A DNA stretch of 8,301 nucleotides, from the NCBI GenBank assembly GCA_964511435.1, contig CAZEFH010000019.1, forward strand, positions 1 to 8,301, written 5' to 3'. Position numbers and translations under genes: made by a program. Shown here in pieces: positions 1 through 5,881 of this stretch; the stretch's first letter is position 1, and each line of letters begins with the position of its first letter. This DNA is from JBGSPL01 sp964511435. Lineage in GTDB: Bacteria; Patescibacteriota; CPR2; UBA1875; CAIMLA01. The notes under the pieces were generated by a model. It was not told where the DNA came from and made no database searches. It saw only the letters and a list, made by a program, of their open reading frames with translations.

Positions 1-147
1 GAGAACGGACATGTTATTTTAGCGCATATTTCAGGGAAAATGAGAATGCACTATATTAAAATACTGCCAGGAGATAAGGTTACTATTGAAATGACGCCGT
101 ACGATCTTACAAAAGGACGCGTCGTCTATAGGCACAAGGAAAAATAG
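1..147 (+). CDS. infA: Translation initiation factor IF-1, C-terminal part (5' end outside window)
   Basis: The reading frame is open from base 1 and ends at TAG 145-147, giving the last 48 residues of IF-1. IF-1 is the small OB-fold factor that occupies the 30S A site during initiation. The visible part contains the family's most conserved stretch: ENGHVILAHISGKMR, then ILPGDKV and the closing PYDLTKGRVVYR segment, which together form the later strands of the OB fold. By comparison with the usual length of about 72 residues, roughly the first 25 lie upstream of the window. The gene is followed after a single base by rpmJ, the standard infA-rpmJ pairing of bacterial ribosomal superclusters. 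Nothing suggests decay; the truncation is only the window edge. Confidence 0.96.
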   Translation, partial: ENGHVILAHISGKMRMHYIKILPGDKVTIEMTPYDLTKGRVVYRHKEK

Positions 148-148
148 T

Positions 149-265
149 ATGAAAGTACGTCCATCAGTAAAAAAAATCTGTATGAAATGTAAAGTGATTA
201 AGCGCGAAGGCGTTGTCCGTGTTATCTGTGAAAATCCGAAACACAAGCAACGTCAGGGTAATTAG
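149..265 (+). CDS. rpmJ: 50S ribosomal protein L36, zinc-binding form
   Basis: A 38-residue protein starting MKVRPSVKKICMKCKVIKR, the classic L36 sequence, a small zinc-ribbon protein of the large subunit. Four zinc ligands are visible: C11, C14, C27 and H32 (CxxC...C....H), so this is the zinc-binding (C+) type rather than the cysteine-free paralogue some bacteria use under zinc starvation. The ATG at 149 sits one base after the infA stop. It is preceded by AAGGA at 136-140, inside infA, with 8-nt spacing, which suggests translational coupling. The stop TAG is at 263-265 and overlaps the Shine-Dalgarno of rpsM. Length is typical of the family. Confidence 0.97.
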   Translation: MKVRPSVKKICMKCKVIKREGVVRVICENPKHKQRQGN

Positions 266-269
266 GGAG
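264..269 (+). promoter_or_regulatory. Shine-Dalgarno that fixes the TTG start of rpsM
   Basis: AGGGAG at 264-269 overlaps the rpmJ stop codon and lies 7 nt before TTG 277. The next in-frame stop upstream is TAA 259-261, and between it and 277 there is no ATG or GTG in frame. TTG is therefore the only ordinary start codon compatible with the conserved S13 N-terminus. Confidence 0.75.
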
Positions 270-276
270 TAGAATC

Positions 277-660
277 TTGGCTAGAATCGCAGGTGTAAAT
301 ATCCCAACTGACAAAAGAGTAGAGGTCGCCCTCACTTATATTTATGGTATTGGTCTTACAAGAAGTCAAAAGATTTTGGCTCAGGCTAATGTTAATCCGG
401 ACGTACGCGTCAAAGACATGACTGAGACAGAAGTGAATCGTATCCGTGAGATTATTGAAAAGAACTACAAGGTTGAAGGCGATCTTCGTCGTGAAGTAGT
501 ACAGAATATCTCTCGTCTTAAGGAAATCGTTTCTTATCGCGGTATCCGTCACAAGCTTGGTCTGCCAGTAAATGGTCAGCGCACCAAGACTAACTCACGT
601 ACAAAACGTGGCAAGAAAGTGACTATGGGAAGCGGTAAAAAGAAGGTTTCAAAGACCTAA
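277..660 (+). CDS. rpsM: 30S ribosomal protein S13 (TTG start)
   Basis: S13 of the small-subunit head contacts the A- and P-site tRNAs and forms intersubunit bridges. The 127-residue product begins MARIAGVNIPTDKRVEVALT, diagnostic for S13, continues through the helix-two-turn-helix region (about residues 14-50, including YIYGIG), a long helical middle part, and the conserved basic C-terminal motif RHKLGLPVNGQRT at 91-103 followed by TNSRTKRGKK. The lysine-rich tail after residue 110 is the part that reaches the P-site tRNA in known ribosomes. Initiation is at TTG, unusual for a highly expressed ribosomal gene. It lies 11 nt after rpmJ and 39 nt before rpsK in the same operon. Confidence 0.97.
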   Translation: MARIAGVNIPTDKRVEVALTYIYGIGLTRSQKILAQANVNPDVRVKDMTETEVNRIREIIEKNYKVEGDLRREVVQNISRLKEIVSYRGIRHKLGLPVNGQRTKTNSRTKRGKKVTMGSGKKKVSKT

Positions 661-699
661 GATTATCGGCTAGTAAATTTTAAGATAAAGTAGAGAATT

Positions 700-1083
700 A
701 TGGCAAAAGTTGTAAAGAAAAAGAAAATCAAGAAAGTTGTTGGTCACGGACAGGTTCACATTCAGGCCACTTTTAACAACACAATCATTTCTATTACTGA
801 TAAAGACGGTGGAGTAATCTCTTGGGCTACAGCTGGTGCTTCTGGCTTTAAGGGTTCCCGTAAATCAACACCGTATGCCGCTCAGATTGCTGCCGAGGCT
901 GCAATTGAGAAGGCAAAGGCTTATGGCCTCGAGAAAGTGGATGTGTTTGTTAAGGGTATCGGCTCGGGTCGTGACTCAGCTGTACGCGCTTTCAATGCTT
1001 CCGGTATTTATGTCAGTTCCATCAAGGATATGACTCCGATTCCACACAATGGTTGCCGCGCGCCTAAGGCTCGCAGAGTATAA
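700..1083 (+). CDS. rpsK: 30S ribosomal protein S11
   Basis: S11 sits on the 30S platform near the 3' end of 16S rRNA and takes part in E-site and mRNA contacts. The 127-residue product has a lysine-rich N-terminus (residues 3-12) and the family blocks VHIQATFNNTIISITD (19-34), TPYAAQIAAE (57-66), VKGIGSGRDSAVRAF (84-98) and the C-terminal signature TPIPHNGCRAPKARRV. The asparagine of the PHNGC motif is the residue found as isoaspartate in E. coli S11. The ATG at 700 has only a weak upstream purine run (AAAG 687-690, GAG 693-695), so it probably relies partly on operon translation. It lies between rpsM and rpsD, as in most bacteria that keep rpsD in this cluster. Confidence 0.97.
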   Translation: MAKVVKKKKIKKVVGHGQVHIQATFNNTIISITDKDGGVISWATAGASGFKGSRKSTPYAAQIAAEAAIEKAKAYGLEKVDVFVKGIGSGRDSAVRAFNASGIYVSSIKDMTPIPHNGCRAPKARRV

Positions 1084-1109
1084 AGTTAAGTAATTTAGGT
1101 TAGAAATAT

Positions 1110-1745
1110 ATGGCAAGAGTATTATCTGCAAGTTGTAAACAATGTCGTCGCGAAGGCGTAAAGCTGATGCTAAAGGGCGAGAAGTGTCTTGGTACAAAGT
1201 GTACCATGATTAAGCGAAACTACGCTCCTGGTTCACAGGGCAATAGTCGTCGTCGTAACAAGCCTAGTGATTATTCACTTCAGCTTCGCGAAAAGCAGAA
1301 GGTAAAGCGCATCTACGGAGTGCTTGAGACTCAGTTCCGCAACTACTTCGAAAAGGCAGATCGTAAACAAGGTGTTACTGGTGAGATTCTATTGCAACTT
1401 CTCGAGACTCGTCTTGACAACGTCGTTTACCGTCTTGGTTTCGCACCGTCACGCGCTATGGCACGTCAGCTTGTAAACCACGATCACATAGTTGTAAATG
1501 GTAAGAAGGTAAATATTCCTTCATATCAGGTTCGAGTAGGTGACAAGGTTGAATTTATTAAAGAGAGCACTGCGGGCAAATATTTCAAGGAAGTTCTTCC
1601 TACTGCCATTGCGAAAACTTCTGCCCCTAGTTGGCTCAAGTTTGATGCAAAGAAAGTTGCTGGTGAGGTTATTAGTATCCCAGCCCGTACCGAGCTTGAT
1701 CCAGAGATTAACGAGTCACTCATCGTTGAGTTATATTCTAAGTAA
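1110..1745 (+). CDS. rpsD: 30S ribosomal protein S4, four-cysteine form
   Basis: S4 nucleates 16S rRNA assembly and in several bacteria is the translational repressor of this operon. The 211-residue product has an N-terminal zinc-knuckle with C9, C12, C26 and C31 (CxxC-x13-C-x4-C), i.e. the zinc-binding S4 class. The conserved RNYAPG follows at 36-41. The S4 RNA-binding domain spans about 100-165, with LETRLDNVVYRLGF at 98-111, SRAMARQLVNHDHIVVNGK at 114-132, then VGDKVE. The C-terminus closes with INESLIVELYSK. It is preceded by only a weak AGG, 26 nt after rpsK. Its place between rpsK and rpoA differs from Bacillus, where rpsD lies elsewhere. I see no convincing pseudoknot-type S4 operator in the short intergenic gaps. 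Confidence 0.97.
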   Translation: MARVLSASCKQCRREGVKLMLKGEKCLGTKCTMIKRNYAPGSQGNSRRRNKPSDYSLQLREKQKVKRIYGVLETQFRNYFEKADRKQGVTGEILLQLLETRLDNVVYRLGFAPSRAMARQLVNHDHIVVNGKKVNIPSYQVRVGDKVEFIKESTAGKYFKEVLPTAIAKTSAPSWLKFDAKKVAGEVISIPARTELDPEINESLIVELYSK

Positions 1746-1778
1746 AGACCCACTACTAAGTTATTAAGGAGCACGAAA

Positions 1779-2708
1779 ATGCTACATGAAATCCATTTAC
1801 CAGCCCTAAAAGTTGTGAAAGAAGCAGGTAACATCGCTACTTTCAGCGTTGAACCACTCTTCCCAGGCTATGGTATGACCCTAGGTAACTCGCTACGTCG
1901 CGTAATTCTTTCGAGTTTACCAGGTGCAGCTATTACTGGTGTCAAGATTGAGGGCGTTAACCATGAGTTTTCAACTATCAAGGACATCAAAGAAGATGTT
2001 GTCGAGATCATCTTGAACCTCAAGAAAGTCTGTGTAAAGTCTTTTTCTGATGATGTCATTACTTTGCATCTTAGTGCTAGTGGTGAAGGCATTGTTACTG
2101 CCAAATCATTTGAAAAGAATGCTGATGTTGAAATCGTGAACCCAGACCAAGTAATCGCTACTCTTGATAGTAAGAGTGCAAAGCTTGAGATGGAAGTTCA
2201 GATTGAGAAGGGTCGTGGCTATGTTCCTGTAGAGAAGCGTGACGGCGGCAAGCTTGGTATCGGTGTTATTGCTATCGATGCTCTGTATAGCCCAATTCGT
2301 CGTGTTCGTTACAACGTCGAAAGTACTCGTGTTGGACAGATGACCGACCTCGACAAACTAGTAATCGAAGTTGAGACCAACGGTGTCATTACTCCTAGCG
2401 AGGCAATGGCTCAGGCATCTGAGATCCTAGTCGATCACTTCCTCGTGCTTGCGGGCAAGGATGTTACAGCCGCTCATAACTGCGAAGAAGTTGCAGGCGC
2501 AGAAGAAGGCACTGATATCCTAATTGAGGAAATCAATCTTTCTCCTCGCACTACTAACGCGCTTCTAAATAATGATATTAAGTCAGTAGCTGACATTCTT
2601 AAGCTTACCGATGGTGAACTGAAGACTCTTAAGGGATTTGGGAGCAAAGCTTATGATGAAGTTAAAGAAAAGCTCGTAGAGCTTGGTTTCGAGGGACTCG
2701 CTGAGTAA
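1779..2708 (+). CDS. rpoA: DNA-directed RNA polymerase subunit alpha
   Basis: Alpha dimerises to start RNA polymerase assembly. The 309-residue product has the N-terminal domain at about 1-228, with the hallmark EPLFPGYGMTLGNSLRRVILSS at 25-46 and GKLGIG plus IDALYSPIRRVRYNVE downstream. A short linker (about 229-245) is followed by the C-terminal domain at about 246-309. Aligning that domain to E. coli with an offset of 8, UP-element contacts are kept at R257 (E. coli R265), N260 (N268), G288 (G296), K290 (K298) and E294 (E302). C269 and S299 are both alanine here (A261, A291). A functional DNA-binding CTD is therefore expected. The ATG is preceded by a strong AAGGAG at 1766-1771, 7 nt upstream. 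It lies 33 nt after rpsD and 5 nt before rplQ. Confidence 0.98.
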   Translation: MLHEIHLPALKVVKEAGNIATFSVEPLFPGYGMTLGNSLRRVILSSLPGAAITGVKIEGVNHEFSTIKDIKEDVVEIILNLKKVCVKSFSDDVITLHLSASGEGIVTAKSFEKNADVEIVNPDQVIATLDSKSAKLEMEVQIEKGRGYVPVEKRDGGKLGIGVIAIDALYSPIRRVRYNVESTRVGQMTDLDKLVIEVETNGVITPSEAMAQASEILVDHFLVLAGKDVTAAHNCEEVAGAEEGTDILIEEINLSPRTTNALLNNDIKSVADILKLTDGELKTLKGFGSKAYDEVKEKLVELGFEGLAE

Positions 2709-2713
2709 TAGTT

Positions 2714-3208
2714 ATGCATAGACACAGTTATAAATCTAGAAAACTCGGTCGCAAGTCGGCCCAACGTAAGGCACTGATGCGTGGTCTCGCTACCTCGGTA
2801 ATTCTCCACGAAAAAGTTAAAACCACGACTATCAAGGCAAAAGAAGTACAGCCAATTGTAGAGAAGCTGATTACAGTTGCCAAGAAGGGTGACCTTGCAG
2901 CAGTTCGTAAGCTAAGTAGCTATCTATATGGCGAGAATGCTGTACAGAAATTAATCAAAGAGATTACTCTTTTGTACAAAGATCGTAATGGCGGCTACAC
3001 ACGTATCGTAAAAGTAGGTTTCCGCGCCGGTGATGCAGCACCAATGGCCATCATTGAGCTTGTAGACGCCGATAAGCTTACGAAGAAGGTAGAAAAGGCT
3101 GCTCCAGCCCCAGAAAAGAAGGCTGATAAACCAGTCGAGAAAAAAGCTCCAGTCAAGAAAGCTGCTCCTAAGGCAGCTGCCAAGAAGACCACGAAAGAGA
3201 GTAAATAA
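2714..3208 (+). CDS. rplQ: 50S ribosomal protein L17 with Lys/Ala/Pro C-terminal tail
   Basis: L17 lies near the peptide exit tunnel of the large subunit. The first about 120 residues are a complete L17: MHRHSYKSRKLGRKSAQRKA, then LMRGLATSVILHEKVKTT, TTIKAKEVQPIVEKLIT and a NGGYTRIVKVGFRAGDAAPMA block at 92-112. The core is followed by a low-complexity extension of about 44 residues (121-164) made almost only of K, A, P, E and a few T, with repeated AP and KKA units. The family is usually about 115-130 residues without it, though similar basic tails occur in Actinobacteria and some other groups. The gene begins 5 nt after rpoA with no good Shine-Dalgarno nearby, suggesting coupling. Its stop TAA overlaps the rplM ATG by one base. 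Confidence 0.96.
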   Translation: MHRHSYKSRKLGRKSAQRKALMRGLATSVILHEKVKTTTIKAKEVQPIVEKLITVAKKGDLAAVRKLSSYLYGENAVQKLIKEITLLYKDRNGGYTRIVKVGFRAGDAAPMAIIELVDADKLTKKVEKAAPAPEKKADKPVEKKAPVKKAAPKAAAKKTTKESK

Positions 3209-3642
3209 TGAAGACACATGTAACAAAACAAGCAGACTTTGATCGTAAATGGTACCTTGTAGATGCAGAGGGGGTTACTCTTGGTCGTCTCGCGACTGTT
3301 GTTGCAGATACCCTTCGTGGCAAGAATAAGGTTAATTTTTCTCCAGCCGTTGACTGTGGTGATTATGTTGTCGTCATTAATACCGACAAGATTGCTGTCA
3401 CTGGCAATAAACTTATTGATAAAAAATATTACAACTACAGTGGCTTCCCTGGGGGAATGCGCGACCTTCGTCTTGAAGAAATGCTTGAGAAAGATTCTCG
3501 TAAAGTCATCTTTGAGGCTGTCAAAGGTATGCTTCCAAAGAATCGTCTTGCTGCTGATATCATCAGCAAGCTGAAACTTTTCCCAGGAGCTGAGCATGGA
3601 CACATAGCTCAGAAGCCAGAAGTATTAAAGGTACGAGGTTAA
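3208..3642 (+). CDS. rplM: 50S ribosomal protein L13
   Basis: L13 is an early-assembling large-subunit protein binding 23S rRNA. The 144-residue product shows the family features in order: KWYLVDAEGVTLGRLAT at 14-30, LRGKNKVNFSPAVDCGDYVVVIN (37-59), the K.Y..YSG.PGG block at 72-84, and AVKGMLPKNRLA at 104-115, with a YAG.-type end replaced by LFPGAEHGHIAQKPEVLKV. Length matches the usual 140-150. The ATG overlaps the rplQ stop (TAATG), a classic reinitiation arrangement. rplM-rpsI is a conserved pair. Here it is joined directly to the alpha operon without the truA gene that often intervenes. Confidence 0.97.
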   Translation: MKTHVTKQADFDRKWYLVDAEGVTLGRLATVVADTLRGKNKVNFSPAVDCGDYVVVINTDKIAVTGNKLIDKKYYNYSGFPGGMRDLRLEEMLEKDSRKVIFEAVKGMLPKNRLAADIISKLKLFPGAEHGHIAQKPEVLKVRG

Positions 3643-3651
3643 GGAGTAAAT

Positions 3652-4056
3652 ATGGCAGAGAAAGCAGCAGAAAAATATTTCTTCGGCCTTGGCCGTCGCA
3701 AGACCGCGACCGTACGTGTTCGTCTTTACCAAAAGAAAGGCATCTCAACCGTTAATGGTAAGCCAGTAGATGAATACTTTGGTGATGAGAATCTAGTTCG
3801 TGAAGTTTACGCGCCACTTAAGGCAACTGGAAACATGGAGAAACTCGTTGTTTCCGCGCTTGCACTTGGTGGTGGTAAAGCCGCCCAGTCTGAGGCAATT
3901 CGTCTCGGTGTGGCTCGCGCACTTGTCGAGATTGACGAAGAGAATAAGACAGCACTTCGTAAACTTGGCTATCTTACCCGCGACCCTAGAGAAAAGGAAC
4001 GCAAGAAACCAGGCCTCAAGAGAGCTCGTAAAGCCCCACAATTCAGTAAACGTTAA
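3652..4056 (+). CDS. rpsI: 30S ribosomal protein S9
   Basis: S9 is in the 30S head, and its C-terminal arginine touches the P-site tRNA anticodon stem. The 134-residue product has FGLGRRKTATVRVRL at 11-25, the VNGKPVDEYF block at about 34-43, a GGGKAAQSEAIRLGVARAL segment at 73-91, and the canonical basic end KKPGLKRARKAPQFSKR with the terminal SKR intact. The ATG is preceded by AAGGAG at 3641-3646, which overlaps the rplM stop codon, with 5-nt spacing. It is the last gene of the ribosomal unit and is followed at once by an intrinsic terminator. Confidence 0.98.
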   Translation: MAEKAAEKYFFGLGRRKTATVRVRLYQKKGISTVNGKPVDEYFGDENLVREVYAPLKATGNMEKLVVSALALGGGKAAQSEAIRLGVARALVEIDEENKTALRKLGYLTRDPREKERKKPGLKRARKAPQFSKR

Positions 4057-4083
4057 TAAAAGCCCCCGTAAAGGGGCTTTTAT
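4056..4083 (+). terminator. Rho-independent terminator after rpsI
   Basis: A near-perfect hairpin: AAAAGCCCC (4058-4066), loop CGTAAA (4067-4072), GGGGCTTTT (4073-4081), extendable to 11 bp with T4057-A4082 and A4056-T4083. The A-run/U-run flanks make it usable on both strands, but no minus-strand gene faces it. It begins at the last base of the rpsI stop codon and ends the ribosomal operon. Confidence 0.93.
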
Positions 4084-4095
4084 AATAATTCAATA

Positions 4096-4124
4096 TTCAT
4101 TATTGTGCAATTTTGTGCTAGCAT
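4096..4124 (+). promoter_or_regulatory. Candidate promoter for the channel-like gene
   Basis: A weak TTCATT (4096-4101) is followed after 17 nt by TAGCAT (4119-4124), which has an upstream TG at 4116-4117 (extended -10). Predicted initiation near 4131 would leave a leader of about 20 nt containing the AAGGAGG ribosome site. A TATAAT also occurs at 4081-4086 but overlaps the terminator U-tract and has no fitting -35. A promoter is needed here because a strong terminator lies just upstream, but the exact hexamers are uncertain. Confidence 0.35.
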
Positions 4125-4134
4125 TATTAGTGTC

Positions 4135-4141
4135 AAGGAGG
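4135..4141 (+). promoter_or_regulatory. Shine-Dalgarno deciding the TTG start of the channel-like gene
   Basis: AAGGAGG at 4135-4141 lies 11 nt before TTG 4153. The alternative in-frame GTG at 4105 has no ribosome site and would place this strong Shine-Dalgarno inside the coding region, so the TTG is preferred. Confidence 0.7.
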
Positions 4142-4152
4142 GAATAAGTTAC

Positions 4153-5145
4153 TTGAGCGAAAATAATGCGCTAAAGAAGATGTTGCTAGTGCTTGGTGGG
4201 ATGCTTTCTTTTGGTATGCTGGGTTTTATTTTTGTTGGTGGAGAGACACCCTGGAGAGCTTTTTATTCCACAGCTATCATTCTGTTGAGTCATTTCTTAC
4301 ATGGGGTTGATGATCCACTGTGGGAACAGATTTTATCAATAATTTTAATTATCGGTAGCTACATCGTCGTGGCATATTTGCTACGGCTAGCGGCTGACTA
4401 CTTTATGGGCGGACAATTTAAGGAGTCTAGGAGGAGGAATAAAATCATGAATAGCGTGAAGAAGATGGAAGGCCACTACATCGTCTGTGGATATGGTCGG
4501 GTTGGGACACAGGTAGCGGACGAACTGGAACACGATAAGGCAGATTTTGTAATAATAGACAGGGACCAAAATGAAGTCAGAAAGGCAACCGAGCGCGGCT
4601 ATAACGCTATCTGTATGGATCCTACTCTTGAAGAAAGCTTGCAGAAAGTAGGCATTGAGAAGGCAAAGGCCCTCATTTCTTGTCTTGGCCAGGATACTGA
4701 CAACCTTTTCGTTACACTGACTGCGAGGTCACTCAATGCGGATCTATATATTGTCGCTAGGGCAAATTTTGAAGAGAACATACCGAAGTTTGAAAAGGGT
4801 GGTGCCAATAGGGTAGCTACACCATATCAGATTGGTGGTTATCATATGGCAACTATGGCATTACGTCCCGGGGTTCTTGACTTCCTGGACGTAATCGTCG
4901 ACTCTCGTCACGACGAGTTAGAAGTTGAAGAAATCGAGATTCCAAAGACTTCATTTCTAGTAGGGAAGACGATTGCAGGGGCGATTTCTCGCGATCGTAC
5001 TGGGGTGACAATATTAGCCATAAATCGCAAAGATGGCAGTACGAAGATTAATCCTCTTGGTACGGAACTTCTGCATCAGGGTGATAAACTGATTGTGATG
5101 GGGAACAGGAATCAGCTAGAAGGAATAGCTGATATGGTTGGATAG
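4153..5145 (+). CDS. Two-TM plus RCK (TrkA-N/TrkA-C) ion-channel-like protein with non-canonical pore
   Basis: From TTG 4153 the product is 330 residues. Layout: TM1 at about 8-29, a pore-loop region at about 34-55, TM2 at about 58-80, an Arg/Lys-rich linker (RRRNK at 93-97), an RCK-N Rossmann domain from about 107 with the dinucleotide motif G113-Y-G115-R-V-G118 and the acidic D136 ending strand 2, and a TrkA-C/RCK-C domain at about 253-330. This is the architecture of MthK/Kch-type channels gated by a cytoplasmic RCK ring. However, the loop where TVGYGD should lie reads SHFLHGVDDP, so selectivity for potassium cannot be assumed. An internal Shine-Dalgarno and ATG at residue 99 may also yield a free RCK subunit. 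It is a single gene after a terminator, and rluA follows 34 nt later. Family assignment is firm; ion specificity is unknown. Confidence 0.85.
   Translation: MSENNALKKMLLVLGGMLSFGMLGFIFVGGETPWRAFYSTAIILLSHFLHGVDDPLWEQILSIILIIGSYIVVAYLLRLAADYFMGGQFKESRRRNKIMNSVKKMEGHYIVCGYGRVGTQVADELEHDKADFVIIDRDQNEVRKATERGYNAICMDPTLEESLQKVGIEKAKALISCLGQDTDNLFVTLTARSLNADLYIVARANFEENIPKFEKGGANRVATPYQIGGYHMATMALRPGVLDFLDVIVDSRHDELEVEEIEIPKTSFLVGKTIAGAISRDRTGVTILAINRKDGSTKINPLGTELLHQGDKLIVMGNRNQLEGIADMVG
4429..4449 (+). promoter_or_regulatory. Internal ribosome site and in-frame ATG before the RCK domain
   Basis: AGGAGGAGG at 4429-4437 (three Arg AGG codons, R93-R95) contains a perfect AGGAGG at 4432-4437. Nine nt later comes ATG 4447-4449, in frame as Met99, eight residues before the RCK domain. 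Initiation here would give a 232-residue soluble RCK protein. The signal is better than the gene's own TTG start. Use in the cell is inferred, by analogy with the internal start of MthK. Confidence 0.5.
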
Positions 5146-5166
5146 TCTGAATAAATAATTTATACA
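5138..5166 (+). promoter_or_regulatory. Weak candidate promoter upstream of the pseudouridine synthase gene
   Basis: TTGGAT (5138-5143), inside the last codons of the channel gene, and TATACA (5161-5166) are 17 nt apart. Both match consensus only partly. Initiation near 5173 would give a leader of about 7 nt before ATG 5180. No terminator separates the two genes, so readthrough from upstream is an equally good explanation. Confidence 0.25.
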
Positions 5167-5179
5167 AGAGATTTCTGTA

Positions 5180-5848
5180 ATGGTTAATAAATTAACAATT
5201 CTTTACGAAGATAATGACTTGCTAGTACTAGATAAACCTGCAGGTATCAGTACTCATCCGGCTCCGGGCGAGGCAGATGAGACGCTGTCGGAGCAAGTGG
5301 CTGCTTATTTACATACCGACGTAGAGAACGGGGGGATAAACCTCGTTGTTCACAGGCTAGACAAAGGTACTTCTGGGGTCATTGTATTTGCGAAGAATCA
5401 GACCGCGCGGGAAAATTTGCAGCAGCAATTTGCTAACCGCAAAACCCAGAAGGAATATCTAGTTTTAGTAAGCGGATCTACTCCAGATAATCACGGGGAA
5501 ATTGATATTCCACTGGCCAGGAATCAGACTACTAGGGGGCGCTTTGATCCAACTGTTGATGGTAAATCGGCAGTGACTGAGTTCGAAGTCATGCGACGAT
5601 ATCGCGACTTTACATACCTTTTAGCAAGGCCTCGGACCGGAAGAACTCACCAGATTCGCACCCACTTCTCCGCTATTGGTTACCCAGTGGCTGGGGATCA
5701 GCGTTATGGTTACAAAGGTACCCCGATGGCACGAATATTTCTGCATGCAACAAGGCTTACGCTTTCTAGTCCTTCCTCTGGTAAGCCATTAATTTTTGAG
5801 TCTCCGTTACCAACTGAGCTTGATGATTTGCTCTCGACTCTTGATTGA
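5180..5848 (+). CDS. RluA-family rRNA/tRNA pseudouridine synthase, catalytic domain only
   Basis: Isomerises specific uridines in RNA to pseudouridine. The 222-residue product shows the RluA/RluD fold motifs in order: YEDNDLLVLDKPAGISTHP at 9-27 (motif I), VVHRLDKGTSGVIVFAKN at 56-73 (motif II) with catalytic Asp61 in HRLDxGTSG, a KEYLVLVSG strand at 91-99, and PRTGRTHQIRTHFSAIGYPV at 151-170 followed by GDQRYG (motif III). LHA at 188-190 and SPLP near the end are also typical. RluD and RluC carry an N-terminal S4 domain and are over 300 residues. This protein has none and is close to RluA in length, but length alone does not tell the target (23S sites or tRNA position 32). A modest AAGAG (5166-5170) precedes the ATG. 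The stop TGA overlaps the -35 box of the holB promoter. Confidence 0.93.
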   Translation: MVNKLTILYEDNDLLVLDKPAGISTHPAPGEADETLSEQVAAYLHTDVENGGINLVVHRLDKGTSGVIVFAKNQTARENLQQQFANRKTQKEYLVLVSGSTPDNHGEIDIPLARNQTTRGRFDPTVDGKSAVTEFEVMRRYRDFTYLLARPRTGRTHQIRTHFSAIGYPVAGDQRYGYKGTPMARIFLHATRLTLSSPSSGKPLIFESPLPTELDDLLSTLD

Positions 5849-5873
5849 GCTTAGGGCTCCATTCGTGTATAAT
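5845..5873 (+). promoter_or_regulatory. Strong sigma70-type promoter for the holB-ricT-TPR operon
   Basis: TTGAGC (5845-5850) and a perfect TATAAT (5868-5873) are separated by the optimal 17 nt. The -35 box overlaps the rluA stop codon. Initiation is expected 7-9 nt after the -10, at about 5880-5882, which coincides with the holB ATG at 5882. Confidence 0.8.
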
Positions 5874-5881
5874 TGTGGGAC

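Noticed and set aside
1084..1109. Possible S4 autoregulatory operator between rpsK and rpsD
   Set aside because: Only 26 nt, with no stable hairpin or pseudoknot visible. The usual operator lies upstream of rpsM, where the gap is just 11 nt.
2995..3603. A long minus-strand reading frame across rplQ and rplM
   Set aside because: It is the shadow of two certain ribosomal genes. Its hydrophobic and alanine-rich runs mirror the Lys/Ala tail of L17, and it has no ribosome site or family resemblance.
4081..4086. Perfect TATAAT after rpsI as the promoter of the channel gene
   Set aside because: It is formed by the terminator U-tract, and the correctly spaced upstream hexamer (AAAAGC) is not a -35.
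4105..4152. Upstream GTG start adding 16 residues to the channel-like protein
   Set aside because: It has no ribosome site, would include the strong AAGGAGG inside the coding region, and adds residues without family support.
4312..4328. An out-of-frame TVG (ACT GTG GGA) in the pore region of the channel-like gene that might mark a frameshifted selectivity filter
   Set aside because: The shifted frame reads STVGTDFINN, without YGD, and lies after the pore-helix position. The annotated frame gives a clean second TM helix through this stretch, so a frameshift is not supported.
5873..5881. TTG start at 5873 for holB
   Set aside because: It lies within the TATAAT box, and the delta' N-terminus normally begins right at the IIGNE-type segment that follows ATG 5882.
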